From contig CAMNRF010000004.1 in assembly GCA_946551795.1 (NCBI GenBank), forward strand, positions 1-63,153: DNA of 63,153 nucleotides, in the 5' to 3' direction. A program made the position numbers and the translations under genes. How positions within the stretch are numbered: position 1 is the first letter of the stretch; every line of letters begins with the position of its first letter. Below the pieces are notes generated by a model, which was not told the origin of the DNA, ran no database searches, and was given only the letters and a program-made list of their open reading frames with translations. The stretch is from an uncultured Oscillibacter sp. (GTDB taxonomy: Bacteria; Bacillota; Clostridia; Oscillospirales; Oscillospiraceae). Below are positions 23,615 to 31,159 of the stretch, piece after piece.

Positions 23615-24343
23615 TCACCTGCCGCATCGGGACAGACAGAGGGGAAGCTCCAACCGATTTTTTTCCAGCAGCTCCCTGTCACGCAGGATGACATCTGCCG
23701 GCCCGTCGGCGGCAATCATGCCCTGGGAGAGCAGGATGACCCGCTGGCAGGTGTCCAGGATCATATCCAGATCATGGGACGCGATCAGAATGGTCTGGGG
23801 GAGCGTGCCGATGGCCTGAATCACCTTTCGCCGGTTATAGGGGTCCAGGGAGGTGGTGGGCTCATCCATCAGCAGGACCGCCGGTTCCATCGCCAGGATC
23901 GTGGCAATCGCCGCCATCCGCTTTTCTCCCTGGGAGATCTTGTGGTTGTAGCGATGCTTCAGCTCCGTCAGGCCGAACCGCTCCAATACGGCGTCGACCC
24001 GCTTTTCGGCGTCCTCCCGGCGCAGGCCGTAATTCAGCGGAGCAAACATCATGTCCTCGTAGACGGTGGGCATAAACATCTGGTTGTCGGAATCCTGGAG
24101 AACAAAGCCCAGCGTCCGGCGCACCTGTGTCAGATTCTCCCTGCTGACCAGGACTCCCCCGGCATAGATCTCCCCCTGCTGACAGGGGAGCAGCCCCAGG
24201 AAGAGCTTCATCAGCGTGGATTTGCCCGCCCCGTTGGCCCCGATCAGTCCGACGCGTTCTCCCGACGCGATTTGAAAGCTCAGTTCCCTCAGAACGGGAT
24301 GCTCCTTCTCGTAGGAAAAAGAGACATGTTCAACCCTCAGCAT
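23615..24343 (-). CDS. cbiO: Cobalt/nickel ECF transporter ATPase
   Basis: This 242-residue ABC ATPase has Walker A GANGAGKST, Q-loop VLQDSDNQMF, signature KISQGEKRM (an S-Q-G-E variant as usual in CbiO), Walker B VLLMDEPTTSLD and switch His in ASHDLD. The QDSDNQ motif after the P-loop is typical of ECF ATPases. The start at 24343 follows GAGG; the open frame continues upstream without a second ribosome site. It ends the cbiM-cbiQ-cbiO operon. Substrate is Co or Ni, which the sequence cannot decide. Confidence 0.9.
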   Translation of the reverse strand: MLRVEHVSFSYEKEHPVLRELSFQIASGERVGLIGANGAGKSTLMKLFLGLLPCQQGEIYAGGVLVSRENLTQVRRTLGFVLQDSDNQMFMPTVYEDMMFAPLNYGLRREDAEKRVDAVLERFGLTELKHRYNHKISQGEKRMAAIATILAMEPAVLLMDEPTTSLDPYNRRKVIQAIGTLPQTILIASHDLDMILDTCQRVILLSQGMIAADGPADVILRDRELLEKNRLELPLCLSRCGR

Positions 24344-24353
24344 GGCACCGACC

Positions 24354-25154
24354 TCATACAAAAAGATTTCCCAAAAGCCGGGGCAGATCCACCAGCCGTG
24401 CCGCCAGGAAAAAAGCGGCCCAGCACAGCGTATAGCACAAATCGGCCGCCCTGTATCCCCCGCCGCGGGCGTAGTGGAACTCCCCGCGGAACCCCCGCAG
24501 CTCCATGCTCTGATACAGCTCCGACCCGCGGTCGATACTGCGCAGCAAGAGCTGGCCAAGGAAGGAGCCCCAGGCGGAAATATGGATACCCCTCTGACCA
24601 GGGGCGCGAAGGGCGTAGGCTTCCGTCATAACGGAGACCTGCCGCAGCATCACCGAGACATATCGGTATGTCAACAGCAGCAGCGTCACAAGAATCCCCG
24701 GCACACGCAGCTGCCGCAGAGCGGCACAGAGACGGTCGATTGACGTGGTGGCAATCAGCAGGAAGGAGGCCGTCAGGGCAAAGACGCCCTTCAACATCAG
24801 CGTTGCCATGGAGACAACGCCGCCTGTCACCGTCAGGCCGCCGATGGTCAGCATGGGCACCCGATCAAAAAACGGATTCAAAATGCCCACCGCGCAGACC
24901 AAGACCAGCATGACACGCAGCTTGTGAAAGCACAGCCGGGCGGGGATGCCGCTGATCTGAAAGATCAATACAGGGTAGAGCAGCATCACAGACAAGGCGC
25001 TGAAGCTGTACTTGGGAAACGACACAACGGTAAAGAGATAGATCAGCGTGACCAGCAGCTTTGCCAGGGGATGGAGCCGATGGATGGGGGAGGTCCGCGC
25101 GGAGAGCTCGTCCATCTCCCGGAGCTCCGCCCGGGCGTTAGAAACCTTACTCAT
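24354..25154 (-). CDS. cbiQ: Cobalt/nickel ECF transporter, energy-coupling membrane component
   Basis: This 266-residue membrane protein has about five or six helices and two cytoplasmic coupling helices with Ala-Arg-Gly type motifs: TEAYALRAPGQRG and QSMELRGFRGEF. They dock onto CbiO. The N-terminal DELSARTSPIHRLHPLAKLL is typical of EcfT/CbiQ. ATG follows GAGG. It lies between cbiM and cbiO, 10 bases before the latter. Confidence 0.9.
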   Translation of the reverse strand: MSKVSNARAELREMDELSARTSPIHRLHPLAKLLVTLIYLFTVVSFPKYSFSALSVMLLYPVLIFQISGIPARLCFHKLRVMLVLVCAVGILNPFFDRVPMLTIGGLTVTGGVVSMATLMLKGVFALTASFLLIATTSIDRLCAALRQLRVPGILVTLLLLTYRYVSVMLRQVSVMTEAYALRAPGQRGIHISAWGSFLGQLLLRSIDRGSELYQSMELRGFRGEFHYARGGGYRAADLCYTLCWAAFFLAARLVDLPRLLGNLFV

Positions 25155-25172
25155 AACAGCCTCATAAATACG

Positions 25173-25208
25173 CCTGCAGAGGGCACCGGCGCCGATGCCC
25201 TTTGCAGG
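25173..25208. repeat. Hairpin between cbiM and cbiQ
   Basis: CCTGCA..GGGC and GCCC..TGCAGG form a hairpin with one mismatch in the 150-base gap between cbiM and cbiQ. It has no T-run and may lower cbiQ-cbiO expression relative to cbiM or protect mRNA ends. Confidence 0.45.
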
Positions 25209-25304
25209 TAGTTTCTATCTGGACCTATTCCCTGAACGGCTGCGGAAGCCCACGGCCGGGATAAGCTCTTGATCCGTGCTTCCCTCAGGAAAAAAGCCTC
25301 CTAT

Positions 25305-26366
25305 CTATTTTTCGCAGCTTCGGGACTTTCTGCGGAAGAATCCGCCGACCAGGCAGATCACCGCGGCGAAGGCGGCGACAAGCGCCGAACCAACGATACC
25401 GGAAACGCTTGTACCCACCGCGCTGTCGCTCTGCGTGAAGGCGTAATCCGGCAGGAAAGCCGTCTTCTCCTGGATGGAGGCCGCCGTATCCGCGGCGGCA
25501 CTGGACACGCCAAAATTGTCTTCATCCAGCCCCATATTCCCGCTGTAACCGGCTTCTGTATTGCCGAACAGAGACCACTCCAGCCCGTCCGGGTTGGCGC
25601 TGGCCGCCAGGGACAGTCCTCCGCCCACCACGACAGCCGTGGCGGCGAGGACCGCCAGCGTTGCCTTCAGGGAGCATCTCCCGTCCTGCCCGGACGATCC
25701 AGCCTCCATCAGCAGCTCCGGACGCGCCTCGTAGACAAAGAGCAGCACAGCCGCGGTGATCAGCCCCTCCACCAGGCCAATGGCCAGATGGATGGGAAGC
25801 ATGATGCCGCAGAAGGCACCGAAGGGCAGCTCCGTGATCCCGGAGACGGTGGTTTCAAGGACGACGGAGAAAGCGCCTAACTGCAGGGTCAGGACGCAGC
25901 CCAGAATGGACGCCAGGGTGATCTTCATCCGTCCCGCCGCCGCTGTCCCCATGCCGGAGAACAGCCTGCTGCGCAGAATTGGACGCCAGAGGATATAATA
26001 CCCCACAAAGCAGCCGTAAAACGCCATATTCCAGCAGTTTGCCCCCAGCGCCAGCAGCCCTCCATCGGCAAAGAACAGGCTCTGAATCGCCAAAATCACC
26101 ACCATGGACAAAAATCCCGCCTGCGGCCCCAGCAGGGCCGAGAGCAGCATCCCGCCGCACAGATGTCCGGAGGAGCCTGTCCCGGGGATGGTATAGTTGA
26201 TCATCTGCCCCGCAAAGACCAGGGCGGAGGCCACCGCCATTGTGGGCAGCTTCTGCGTGCTCTCATCTCTGCGCAGCGTCTTGATGGAAATACCGACGGC
26301 CGCGCCGGAGGCTGCGTACATGGCAACCGCCGCAGCGGGGGCTACCAGAGCATCGGCCATATGCAT
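25305..26366 (-). CDS. cbiM: Cobalt/nickel ECF transporter S component with C-terminal PDGLE domain
   Basis: This 353-residue membrane protein starts MHMADALVAPAAA, the N-terminal His2 arrangement that binds the metal in CbiM/NikM. A TM core with GTGSSGHLCGGMLLSALLGP and NCWNMAFYGCFVGY follows. Residues from about 255 form a CbiN-like tail with the PDGLEWS motif, a periplasmic loop and a last helix (SGIVGSALVAAFAAVI). The fusion replaces a separate CbiN. Start at 26366 places His at position 2 and follows GAAAGAGGTG. Its metals, Co for the corrinoid protein or Ni for acetyl-CoA synthase and CO dehydrogenase, fit the neighbouring pathway. Confidence 0.9.
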   Translation of the reverse strand: MHMADALVAPAAAVAMYAASGAAVGISIKTLRRDESTQKLPTMAVASALVFAGQMINYTIPGTGSSGHLCGGMLLSALLGPQAGFLSMVVILAIQSLFFADGGLLALGANCWNMAFYGCFVGYYILWRPILRSRLFSGMGTAAAGRMKITLASILGCVLTLQLGAFSVVLETTVSGITELPFGAFCGIMLPIHLAIGLVEGLITAAVLLFVYEARPELLMEAGSSGQDGRCSLKATLAVLAATAVVVGGGLSLAASANPDGLEWSLFGNTEAGYSGNMGLDEDNFGVSSAAADTAASIQEKTAFLPDYAFTQSDSAVGTSVSGIVGSALVAAFAAVICLVGGFFRRKSRSCEK

Positions 26367-26397
26367 AGGGACACCTCTTTCCTCAGGTTCTGGTATC

Positions 26398-26426
26398 AGT
26401 ATAACATCGGTATATCCGCATTGCAA
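26398..26426 (-). promoter_or_regulatory. Promoter of cbiMQO
   Basis: Read leftward: -35 TTGCAA (26421-26426), 17 bases, -10 TATACT (26398-26403). The leader to the ATG is only about 25 bases, which leaves no room for a cobalamin or NiCo riboswitch. Confidence 0.65.
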
Positions 26427-26504
26427 GCCCTAATGGGGGCCGTCGGGCGCATAAAAATTTTCGGTTTAATCGAAGGGAAAACCAGCAAAGCGGCTCTTTC
26501 AAAA

Positions 26505-26523
26505 TTAAGAACCTGTATTCATA
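26505..26523. repeat. Partial copy of the TTAA-ended repeat terminus
   Basis: TTAAGAACCTGTATTCATA matches the left end of the element at 35301-35447 (TTAAGAACCCGTATTCACA) with few differences. No matching right end was found downstream, so this is a truncated copy. Confidence 0.5.
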
Positions 26524-26570
26524 AACCGGGAAATGCCGGATAGGCGAGGATTTTTTTCGTCAGACAAGAG

Positions 26571-26610
26571 GATTTCCCGCAGCCATACTGGCGTATGGCT
26601 GCGGGAAATC
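26571..26610. repeat. 18-base perfect hairpin
   Basis: GATTTCCCGCAGCCATAC, loop TGGC, then the exact complement. There is no T-run, so it is not a standard terminator. Confidence 0.6.
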
Positions 26611-26924
26611 GACGCAGTATGGCGGGAAAAGGCCGCTCAGCCGGCGTTCATCGGTTGTGGATAGAGAGAGCTTATGGCCCGGCATTGGGGTCCCGGCGGC
26701 GCGTATCCCGGCGGTTGGCGCGGCAGCGGATGGCCGCCTTTGTGACCCCATTCTCTCCGGATACGCAATTAGGGGCCGCCGATGCAAGGCTGTCTGTTGT
26801 GATATTATCCATAGCGAACAGACGGGGTCCGCCTCTCGGTTTGACCTGAGCGGCCTTACCGCACCACAGGTCATCCTGTTCGCCGCTCTTTTCTCCTTTG
26901 CCGCAATACATCTCAGAAGCAATC

Positions 26925-27087
26925 AGAAGCTGTACCAATAGGCGAAGTGCGTGTATGGGCGAGAAAATTTTTTGACTGGCAAGGAAGAAACGCGCGGGAA
27001 TCCTGGCGGATTTCAAGCGTTTATGACGCAGTCCAGCCGGAAAATTTTCCGTCCGGACGCGTGCTGCCGCCTATTGGTACAGCTTCT
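26925..27087. repeat. 163-base element with 20-base perfect inverted ends
   Basis: AGAAGCTGTACCAATAGGCG at 26925-26944 is the exact reverse complement of 27068-27087. Further inside, GAGAAAATTTT and GGAAAATTTTCC continue the imperfect symmetry, so the whole element can fold into one long stem. It encodes nothing and resembles a miniature palindromic repeat. Confidence 0.65.
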
Positions 27088-27210
27088 AAGATCCCTCTGT
27101 TTTTTTCATGAAACATATTACATCTTTTCTGGAAACCGGAATTTCTATAGAAATATTGGCTGTCCCGGTGTAAAATAGACACACTCAAAAAGCCAAAGGA
27201 GGCATGTGCA

Positions 27211-27756
27211 ATGAATGAGGCGGAATTGCTGAGGCAGGCATTGGATATGGGATTTGCCAATGCCGCTTTGATCGACACCTGTGACATCATGTTCGTTCCG
27301 GCGTTTCGTCCCCTGTGCCGCGAGAATCTGTGCGGCCAGTATGGTGTCAACTACACCTGTCCGCCGGATTGCGGCTCAGTGGAGGAGATGAAAGCGCGAA
27401 TCCTCTGCCGCCCCCGCGCGCTGGTAATGCAGACCATGTGGGACATCGATGATCCATTGGACGCGGCGCAGACCAGGCCCGCCAAGGGGCAGCATAATAA
27501 GCTGACCCGCCGGCTCATCGACTGGGCCGGGGAGCCCGGGCTGATGGTGGGCGCCAGCGGGTGCAGTCTGTGTTCCCCCTGTGCCATCACCGAGGGGAGC
27601 CCCTGCCGTTTCCCCGAGCTGCGATATTCCTGCATGTCCGCCTACTGCGTGTTTGTTCGGGAGCTGGCCAAAAAATGCGGTATGGATTATGACTGCGGCC
27701 CGGGAGTGGTTGCCTTTTTCAGTATGTACTGCTTTGGGGAAAACAAGGCTGTATAG
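27211..27756 (+). CDS. DUF2284 Cys-rich putative metal-binding protein
   Basis: This 181-residue protein has about 17 Cys in the DUF2284 pattern: CRENLCGQYGVNYTCPPDCG near residues 47-66, GASGCSLCSPCAITEGSPC near 114-132 and a C-terminal SMYCF. Family members are predicted to bind metal or Fe-S clusters; their reaction is unknown. ATG follows AAAGGAGG. It stands alone between a repeat-rich gap and a terminator. Confidence 0.82.
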   Translation: MNEAELLRQALDMGFANAALIDTCDIMFVPAFRPLCRENLCGQYGVNYTCPPDCGSVEEMKARILCRPRALVMQTMWDIDDPLDAAQTRPAKGQHNKLTRRLIDWAGEPGLMVGASGCSLCSPCAITEGSPCRFPELRYSCMSAYCVFVRELAKKCGMDYDCGPGVVAFFSMYCFGENKAV

Positions 27757-28151
27757 CGGACCCGCGGTCCAATCCGCTTTGTGGAAAAGTGTTCGGATTT
27801 TTGTTCGGAGCCCCCCTAGGGCGGTCAAGCCGGGATGGTGTATTCCGGGGAAACGCTGCGAAAAGCCGCCGGAATCTTTCGCTTAAAACCAAACCTTGTC
27901 TGATAAATGGCAGGAGGCATGATCCCAATCAACAGGGTCAGCGGACAGAACACGGTGTAAAAGCTCCAGTGTGGCCAAACCACACTGGAGTTTTTTACGA
28001 TATAATATCCGCTTTTCATCCTGGGGACCGGCACGCCCTAACGAATATCCCTTAGATGCCCGCGCCGTTCCGCAGATCCCTGGTCCCAGTCATTTCCCGG
28101 AGAGGGGCATGATTTCAGCGGGTCCTCACCCCTCCGGTCTCCAGGCAGCTG
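27757..28151. other. Gap between DUF2284 gene and epimerase gene
   Basis: Apart from the terminator at 27964-27996 no gene is supported. A leftward open frame at 27825-28034 spans the terminator and has no ribosome site, so it is rejected. The rest shows nothing recognisable. Confidence 0.5.
27964..27996 (+). terminator. Intrinsic terminator
   Basis: CTCCAGTGTGG, loop CCAAA, CCACACTGGAG, then six T. It is the textbook form on the plus strand and would end the DUF2284 transcript; on the minus strand it is followed by CTTTTAC and could also help end the epimerase transcript. Confidence 0.85.
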
Positions 28152-29246
28152 TCAATCCGCCAGATACTGGAGCTTTTCTACGCCCCTGATGCCCAGTCCG
28201 GGGTCATCGGAGACGGTGATCAGCTGTTCCGCAAACACCGCGCCGCCCAGAATGGGGTCCTCGCTGCACAGCACGGGACCGTCCAGATCGATCTTGGTAA
28301 TGATCTTCCTGGCGCAGGCCAGGTGGACGGCGGCATTGACAGAGATCTTGGCCTCCAGCATACATCCGATCATGCACTCCACGCCGTAGACCTCGGCGGC
28401 GGAGGCGATCTTCAAGGCGTTGTACAGCCCGCCGCACTTCATCAGCTTGATGTTGATCAGGTCGGCGGCCCCCATCTGCATGATGGTCAGGGCGTCCTCC
28501 GGGGAGAAGACGCTCTCGTCGGCCAGAACGGGGACATAGGACCGCTGGGTGACGTATTTCATCCCGGCGAAGTCGTGGGCCTTGACGGGCTGCTCCACGA
28601 ACTCGATGTCCAGCCCCCTGTCCTGCATCTGGTTCAGCAGGCGGACCGCCTGTTTGGGCTCCCAGCCCTGGTTGGCGTCGATGCGGATGCGGGTCTTGTC
28701 CCCGATGGCCTCCCGGACGGCGGTGAGCCGGGCCACATCCAACTCGGGATTGGCCCCCACCTTGATCTTCAGGGTGTCGTAACCCCGCTCCACCGCGCTG
28801 ACGGCGTCCCGGGCCATCTCCTCCGGGGGGTTGACGCTGATGGTGATGTCCGTGACGAGCTGCTTCCGGGCCCCGCCCATCAGCTTGTAGACGGGGATCT
28901 TATACAGCTGGCCGTACAGGTCCCACAGCGCCATGTCCACGGCGGCCTTGGCGCTGGTGTTTTTCACGACACACCGCTGAACCGTCTGGAGCACATCCTC
29001 AAAATCGTCCACGTCCAGGCCCAGGATGCTTTTTGCGATGTGGTCCCGGACCGCGCCGATGATGGCCCCGGCGGTGTCGCCGGTAACCGCCCCCGTGGGG
29101 GGCGCCTCGCCGTAGCCCACCGCCCCCGTGTCGGTGTGGATCTCCACGATCACATCCTCCACACTGTCGACGGAGCGCAGGGCCGTCTTGAAGGGCACCC
29201 GCAGGGGAACCGATATTCTGCCCAGCCGAACTTCCGTGATTTTCAT
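28152..29246 (-). CDS. ykfB: L-Ala-D/L-Glu dipeptide epimerase
   Basis: This 364-residue enolase-superfamily enzyme of the muconate-lactonizing group has the catalytic KxK as LKIKVG (about residues 160-165), metal ligands D in IDANQGW, E in FVEQPV and D in LADES, and the second catalytic Lys in INIKLMKCGG. It converts L-Ala-D-Glu released from murein to L-Ala-L-Glu. It follows the transglutaminase-like gene (19-base gap) and diverges from an Opp importer, LD-carboxypeptidase and NlpC/P60 peptidase, which together form a Ykf-like murein-peptide route. ATG at 29246 is preceded by GGAGGAAG. Confidence 0.92.
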   Translation of the reverse strand: MKITEVRLGRISVPLRVPFKTALRSVDSVEDVIVEIHTDTGAVGYGEAPPTGAVTGDTAGAIIGAVRDHIAKSILGLDVDDFEDVLQTVQRCVVKNTSAKAAVDMALWDLYGQLYKIPVYKLMGGARKQLVTDITISVNPPEEMARDAVSAVERGYDTLKIKVGANPELDVARLTAVREAIGDKTRIRIDANQGWEPKQAVRLLNQMQDRGLDIEFVEQPVKAHDFAGMKYVTQRSYVPVLADESVFSPEDALTIMQMGAADLINIKLMKCGGLYNALKIASAAEVYGVECMIGCMLEAKISVNAAVHLACARKIITKIDLDGPVLCSEDPILGGAVFAEQLITVSDDPGLGIRGVEKLQYLAD

Positions 29247-29265
29247 GTGCTTCCTCCTCCGTTCC

Positions 29266-30642
29266 TCACAATTCCTCGTACAGCAGCGTCTCCTTGGTAT
29301 GGTTCAGCTCCCTGCCGTGCAGGCCCCGGTCCGCCGTCTCCAGCTCGCCCACCTGGTTGTCGTAGGGGTCGGCCCTCCACTGGGCCTTCTCCACCGTAAA
29401 GGGGGCCTGGAACCGGCGGTTGGCCACCATGCGGCAGGGGTCCATATTGCCGAAGTAGAACCCGCGCCGGTCCTCATCTCCCCTGCGGTGGGCGCTGATT
29501 CCATAGGACGGGTCGGCGCACAGCCAGCCATGGCCCGGAGCGTAGAACCGGGCCCAGTCGTGGCAGCCGCAGCCGTCGGGCCCGGCGGTGAGGCCGCTCT
29601 GCCACTGGGCGGGAACCCCGGCGCAGCGGCAGAGGGTGATGAACAGCAGGGCGAACACGCCGCAGTCGCCGGTGAAGTTTCGGGCGCAGTTCTCCGAAAT
29701 ATTCTCCAGCACGAAATAGGAGGGCATAAAGGTGTAGTGCATGTTCAGGGTGATGAAATCATAGATCCGCCGGGCCTTCTCCAGGGGCCCCTCCGCCCCC
29801 TCGGTCAGCTGGGCCGCCAGGGTCCGGATGTAGGGGGTAAAGACGATGTGGGGATCTTCCTCCGCCAGGAAGGGGGCCAGCTCCGCCTCGGAGAGGAGCG
29901 GCTCGGTCCCGGGGCGGGTCAGGTCGTGGTATTTTTCGGTGTGGACATAGGAGTAGACCACGGAAAACCGGGGGTTCTCCTGCCATGTGCCCTCCCAGCA
30001 CACCGTCCGCTGGGAGGCGGTCTCAGGGGCGATGTCCCCGTTGGGCGTGACCTTTTCGATGGTGATGCCGCTCTGCTGCTCACAGGCGGCGGGAACCGGC
30101 AGATGGGCCCGAAGGAACATCCCGGGCGTGAAGAGTTCACCGCTCATCTGAATCGAGGCCCCCACGCGGATGCGGCAGGACAGGCTCCCGCGCTCCCGCA
30201 TCAGACGGACGCAGCGGTCCAGGCAGCCCTCCTCCCCGGTCCCATCCGCGCTCTGGACGCCGGCCCGGCGGGCGATGGAGGCGTCCGTCTTGCACATGGT
30301 CTCGAAAAAACGGCCGAAGTAACGGCGCTCCCCCCTGAGATAGATCCAGCCGATCCCGCCTTCGTCCACCCGCCGGTCAAACTCCGCCTCGGTGAAATCG
30401 GGAATCTTCCCGCGCACACGGGCCAGGGCCTCCTCCCGGGTAAAGGGATAGTCCGCGGGGGTGCGCAGCATCATCTCCCGCTCCGCAATCATGCAGTCCC
30501 GCAGCCCCTGGGGGAGGTTCGGACGGGTCAGGCGCTGGTCGATGAGGCGGACGGCCTCCTCAAAATCTCCATGGAGCTTCAGGCGCAGGATGTCCTCGGG
30601 GAGGCCCACATTCAGGCTGCGAAAGGTCTCGTTGATGTCCAT
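29266..30642 (-). CDS. Transglutaminase-like Cys protease-fold protein
   Basis: The protein has 458 residues with no signal peptide, so it is likely cytosolic. The C-terminal half is a transglutaminase core with the triad Cys in FTGDCGVFALLF, His in CGCHDWARFY and Asp in CADPSYG. The N-terminal about 200 residues are unassigned, with an all-helical DEEA/RR-rich opening. It leads the operon with the epimerase, behind an attenuator-like leader, so it probably acts on imported peptides, for example as a peptidase or amide hydrolase. ATG at 30642 follows AAGGAG; an earlier in-frame ATG at 30738 lies in the leader hairpin. Exact substrate unknown. Confidence 0.8.
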   Translation of the reverse strand: MDINETFRSLNVGLPEDILRLKLHGDFEEAVRLIDQRLTRPNLPQGLRDCMIAEREMMLRTPADYPFTREEALARVRGKIPDFTEAEFDRRVDEGGIGWIYLRGERRYFGRFFETMCKTDASIARRAGVQSADGTGEEGCLDRCVRLMRERGSLSCRIRVGASIQMSGELFTPGMFLRAHLPVPAACEQQSGITIEKVTPNGDIAPETASQRTVCWEGTWQENPRFSVVYSYVHTEKYHDLTRPGTEPLLSEAELAPFLAEEDPHIVFTPYIRTLAAQLTEGAEGPLEKARRIYDFITLNMHYTFMPSYFVLENISENCARNFTGDCGVFALLFITLCRCAGVPAQWQSGLTAGPDGCGCHDWARFYAPGHGWLCADPSYGISAHRRGDEDRRGFYFGNMDPCRMVANRRFQAPFTVEKAQWRADPYDNQVGELETADRGLHGRELNHTKETLLYEEL

Positions 30643-30673
30643 AGGATGTCTCCTTTTCAAATTGCATTCAAAA

Positions 30674-30803
30674 AAGGGCTCCGCCCCGGCGGGGACGGAG
30701 CCCTTACATACGGGCAGATATTCGGTTGGCCGTGCCAACGATGCGGAGGGGATGGTTTCCGCCGGCCAGAGCAGTCAAGCTCCGTGCCCCAAATAATGGT
30801 ATT
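30674..30803 (-). promoter_or_regulatory. Attenuator-like structured leader of the transglutaminase-epimerase operon
   Basis: Read leftward, the leader ends in a clean intrinsic terminator: AAGGGCTCCG (30696-30705) pairs with CGGAGCCCTT (30674-30683), with inner CCCC/GGGG pairs and then six T, about 20 bases before the ribosome site. An earlier segment GGGGCACGGAGC (30779-30790) is complementary, with one bulged base, to the terminator's left arm GCTCCGTCCCC, so an antiterminator can form instead. The enclosed bases contain GTTGGC/GCCAAC and GCGGA/TCCGC stems. This is riboswitch or protein-attenuator architecture. No T-box, and no riboswitch class I know, matches; the signal is unknown. Confidence 0.7.
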
Positions 30804-30806
30804 TAC

Positions 30807-30835
30807 AGTATACAGAGCCGCTCTCCTCTTGTCAA
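30807..30835 (-). promoter_or_regulatory. Promoter of the transglutaminase-epimerase operon
   Basis: Read leftward: perfect TTGACA (30830-30835), 17 bases, TATACT (30807-30812). Transcription would start near 30800, giving a leader of about 155 bases with the attenuator. Confidence 0.75.
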
Positions 30836-30951
30836 GAAAAATCTGGACAGCCCTGGAGACCGCGCAGGGAGGAATCCGCGGCTTCCGGACCTTGCGCTTC
30901 ATTCGTTGATTTCGTCTCTGGAAGATTTTTCAACCAATTTCGCTGATTCGC

Positions 30952-30979
30952 TTTACTTTGTGGAAACTTGTGATATAAT
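30952..30979 (+). promoter_or_regulatory. Promoter of the opp operon
   Basis: TTTACT (30952-30957), 16 bases, TATAAT (30974-30979), about 180 bases before the oppA start. The leader between contains AGTGGCG/CGCCATT-type symmetry but no known riboswitch. Confidence 0.5.
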
Positions 30980-31159
30980 GGGTATATTATTTTTTACAGT
31001 TTTTTGAATTTTTCCCATCCCGGGTCTCATCTCACAGAGGATGCGGTCAACCTGTCTCTGGTCCAGCGGATATTTATTTATAAGTGGCGGCTGCGCCATT
31101 TTATAATAGGAGGTATCATTCGCGGTAAACATCTTGGAAGGAAGAAAGGATTGAAAACT

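Larger units (their letters stand above)
26437..27210. other. Gene-free, repeat-rich gap
   Basis: No frame in this 774-base stretch has a ribosome site plus a recognisable protein; frames such as 26595-26849 and 26657-26941 are low-quality. It holds a fragment of the TTAA-ended repeat (26505-26523), an 18-base perfect hairpin (26571-26610) and a 163-base palindromic element (26925-27087). It appears to be a landing site for small non-coding elements. Confidence 0.6.

Noticed and set aside
26367..26460. Cobalamin or NiCo riboswitch before cbiM
   Set aside because: Promoter and start are only about 25 bases apart and none of the conserved boxes is present.
26595..26941. Frames 26595-26849 and 26657-26941 as small proteins
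   Set aside because: The surrounding DNA is made of palindromic repeats and the frames lack start signals.
27825..28034. 69-codon minus-strand frame after the DUF2284 gene
   Set aside because: It runs through an intrinsic terminator and has no ribosome site.
30674..30803. T-box before the transglutaminase gene
   Set aside because: The universal GGTGGNACCGCG motif is missing.
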